Source: Dolomedes plantarius (taxonomy: Eukaryota; Arthropoda; Arachnida; Araneae; Dolomedidae). Taken from it: a DNA stretch of 64,000 nucleotides. The stretch is from assembly GCA_907164885.2 (NCBI GenBank), contig OU015492.1:205278009-205342008 (forward strand). The letters are read 5' to 3'. Below, piece by piece: positions 62,831 through 64,000 of this stretch. The notes under the pieces are model-generated. The model saw nothing but the letters and a program-made list of their open reading frames with translations. It searched no databases and had not been told where the DNA came from. Each line of letters starts with the position of its first letter. Position 1 is the first letter of the stretch. Made by a program: the position numbers and the translations under genes.

Positions 62831-64000
62831 TTAACGCTATATACAAAATGAGAATAATTTGTATTATTTTTTACTACAATGAAGACCTTTTGAATTCAAA
62901 ATAAGGACTTTTTTGACAGAATAATGCCTGTTTTTCAAAAAAAAAAATTCCCAAGTGCTAGCATTTTTCAAAATGCTCCATATGCCTTCCAAATGATTTA
63001 AAAACCTTACATTTTTTTAATGGACGTTTACCATTTATATGTAAATGCAACCGTGTATTGATTTTTTAGCATGAATTTAAAGTCATAAATAATTATCATT
63101 TTTCTAATATGCCTGTTTTTTTATGTTTATACTATATTTCATGGTCTATAAATTTGAAAATTTTTTGTATTATTTTTTACTATAATGAAGACCTTTTGAA
63201 TTCAAAATAAGGACTTTTTTGACAGAATAATGCCTGTTTTTCAAAAAAAAAAATTCCCAAGTACTAGCATTTTTCAAAATGCTCCATATGCCTTCCAAAT
63301 GATTTAAAAACCTTACATTTTTTTAATGGACGTTTACCATTTATATGTAATGCAACCGTGTATTGATTTTTTAGCATGAATTTAAAGTCATAAATAATTA
63401 TCATTTTTCTAATATGCCTGTTTTTTTATGTTTATACTATATTTCATGGTCTATAAATTTGAAAATTTTTTGTATTATTTTTTACTACAATGAAGACCTT
63501 TTGAATTCAAAATAAAAACTTTTTTGACAGAATAATGCCTGTTTTTCAAAAAAAAAATTCCCAAGTATTAGCATTTTTCAAAATGCTCCATATGCCTTCC
63601 AAATGATTTAAAAACCTTACATTTTTTTAATGGACGTTTACCATTTATATGTAAATGCAACCGTGTATTGATTTTTTAGCATGAATTTAAAGTCATAAAT
63701 AATTATCATTTTTCTAATATGCCTGTTTTTTTATGTTTATACTATATTTCATGGTCTATAAATTTGAAAATTTTTTGTATTATTTTTTACTATAATGAAG
63801 ACCTTTTGAATTCAAAATAAGGACTTTTTTGACAGAATAATGCCTGTTTTTCAAAAAAAAAATTCCCAAGTACTAGCATTTTTCAAAATGCTCCATATGC
63901 CTTCCAAATGATTTAAAAACCTTACATTTTTTTAATGGACGTTTACCATTTATATGTAAATGCAACCGTGTATTGATTTTTTAGCATGAATTTAAAGTCA
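62831..64000. repeat. Satellite, 305/306-bp unit, continuing past the window
   Basis: GAAGACCTTTTGAATTCAAA begins at 62881, 63187, 63492 and 63797, i.e. spacings of 306, 305 and 305. Units differ at only a few positions, mostly in the length of an A-run after TGCCTGTTTTTC. About 3.8 units are inside the window and the array is cut by its end. Confidence 0.96.

Noticed and set aside
62831..64000. CRISPR-like array
   Set aside because: The unit is 305 bp with no unique spacers, and the DNA is eukaryotic; it is a satellite.

Overview
This window reads as AT-rich, repeat-dominated eukaryotic nuclear DNA, most likely from an arthropod and plausibly a spider. The grounds are the tRNA-derived SINEs, Tc1/mariner remnants, Helitrons, a Penelope-like element with an N-terminal GIY-YIG domain, solo LTRs, very long (TA)n tracts, one spliced protein gene and a 100-N scaffold gap. 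The species assignment is inference; nothing in the window is diagnostic.

The only convincing host gene lies at 22267-26109 on the + strand. Two exons join in frame across a GT-AG intron and give about 800 codons for a single-pass membrane protein that I do not recognise. A 336-bp tandem duplication begins exactly at its stop codon. Two CpG-richer segments (about 39.1-39.3 kb and 61.4-61.6 kb) look like promoters or first exons of genes whose coding parts are not visible here.

Layout. 0-9.7 kb: gag-like scrap, degenerate non-LTR retrotransposon (RT and RNase H) cut up by a TA tract and an LTR-like insert, Helitrons of three families, and a SINE with 9-bp target duplications inside an RT fragment. 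9.7-17 kb: a 777-bp fold-back element, a solo LTR with a 4-bp duplication, a Tc1-like element inside a TA tract, and a dead mariner. 17-22 kb: Helitrons and unassigned DNA. 22-27 kb: the host gene. 27-34 kb: an LTR and three Helitron families, one carrying a C-run minisatellite. 34-46 kb: SINEs in both orientations, an almost perfect hairpin MITE, a Helitron, a Tc1 pseudogene, a 180-bp MITE with TAA duplications, and an LTR. 46-50 kb: the gap and an extremely AT-rich Penelope-like element (GIY-YIG then RT, the permuted order). 50-55 kb: unassigned. 55.6-59.5 kb: three Helitrons abutting head to tail with no intervening base, a fourth in opposite orientation, and a 416-bp duplication. 60 kb: a 212-bp tandem repeat. 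62.8 kb to the end: a 305-bp satellite that runs out of the window.

The unifying pattern is Helitrons. At least five terminal families share the architecture A|TC...short GC-rich hairpin...CTAG|T, and one copy retains the end of a PIF1-type helicase. Most other repeat insertions sit in or next to (TA)n tracts. Nearly all coding pieces of mobile elements are broken by stops and frameshifts, so this is mostly a graveyard with some recent tandem-repeat activity.
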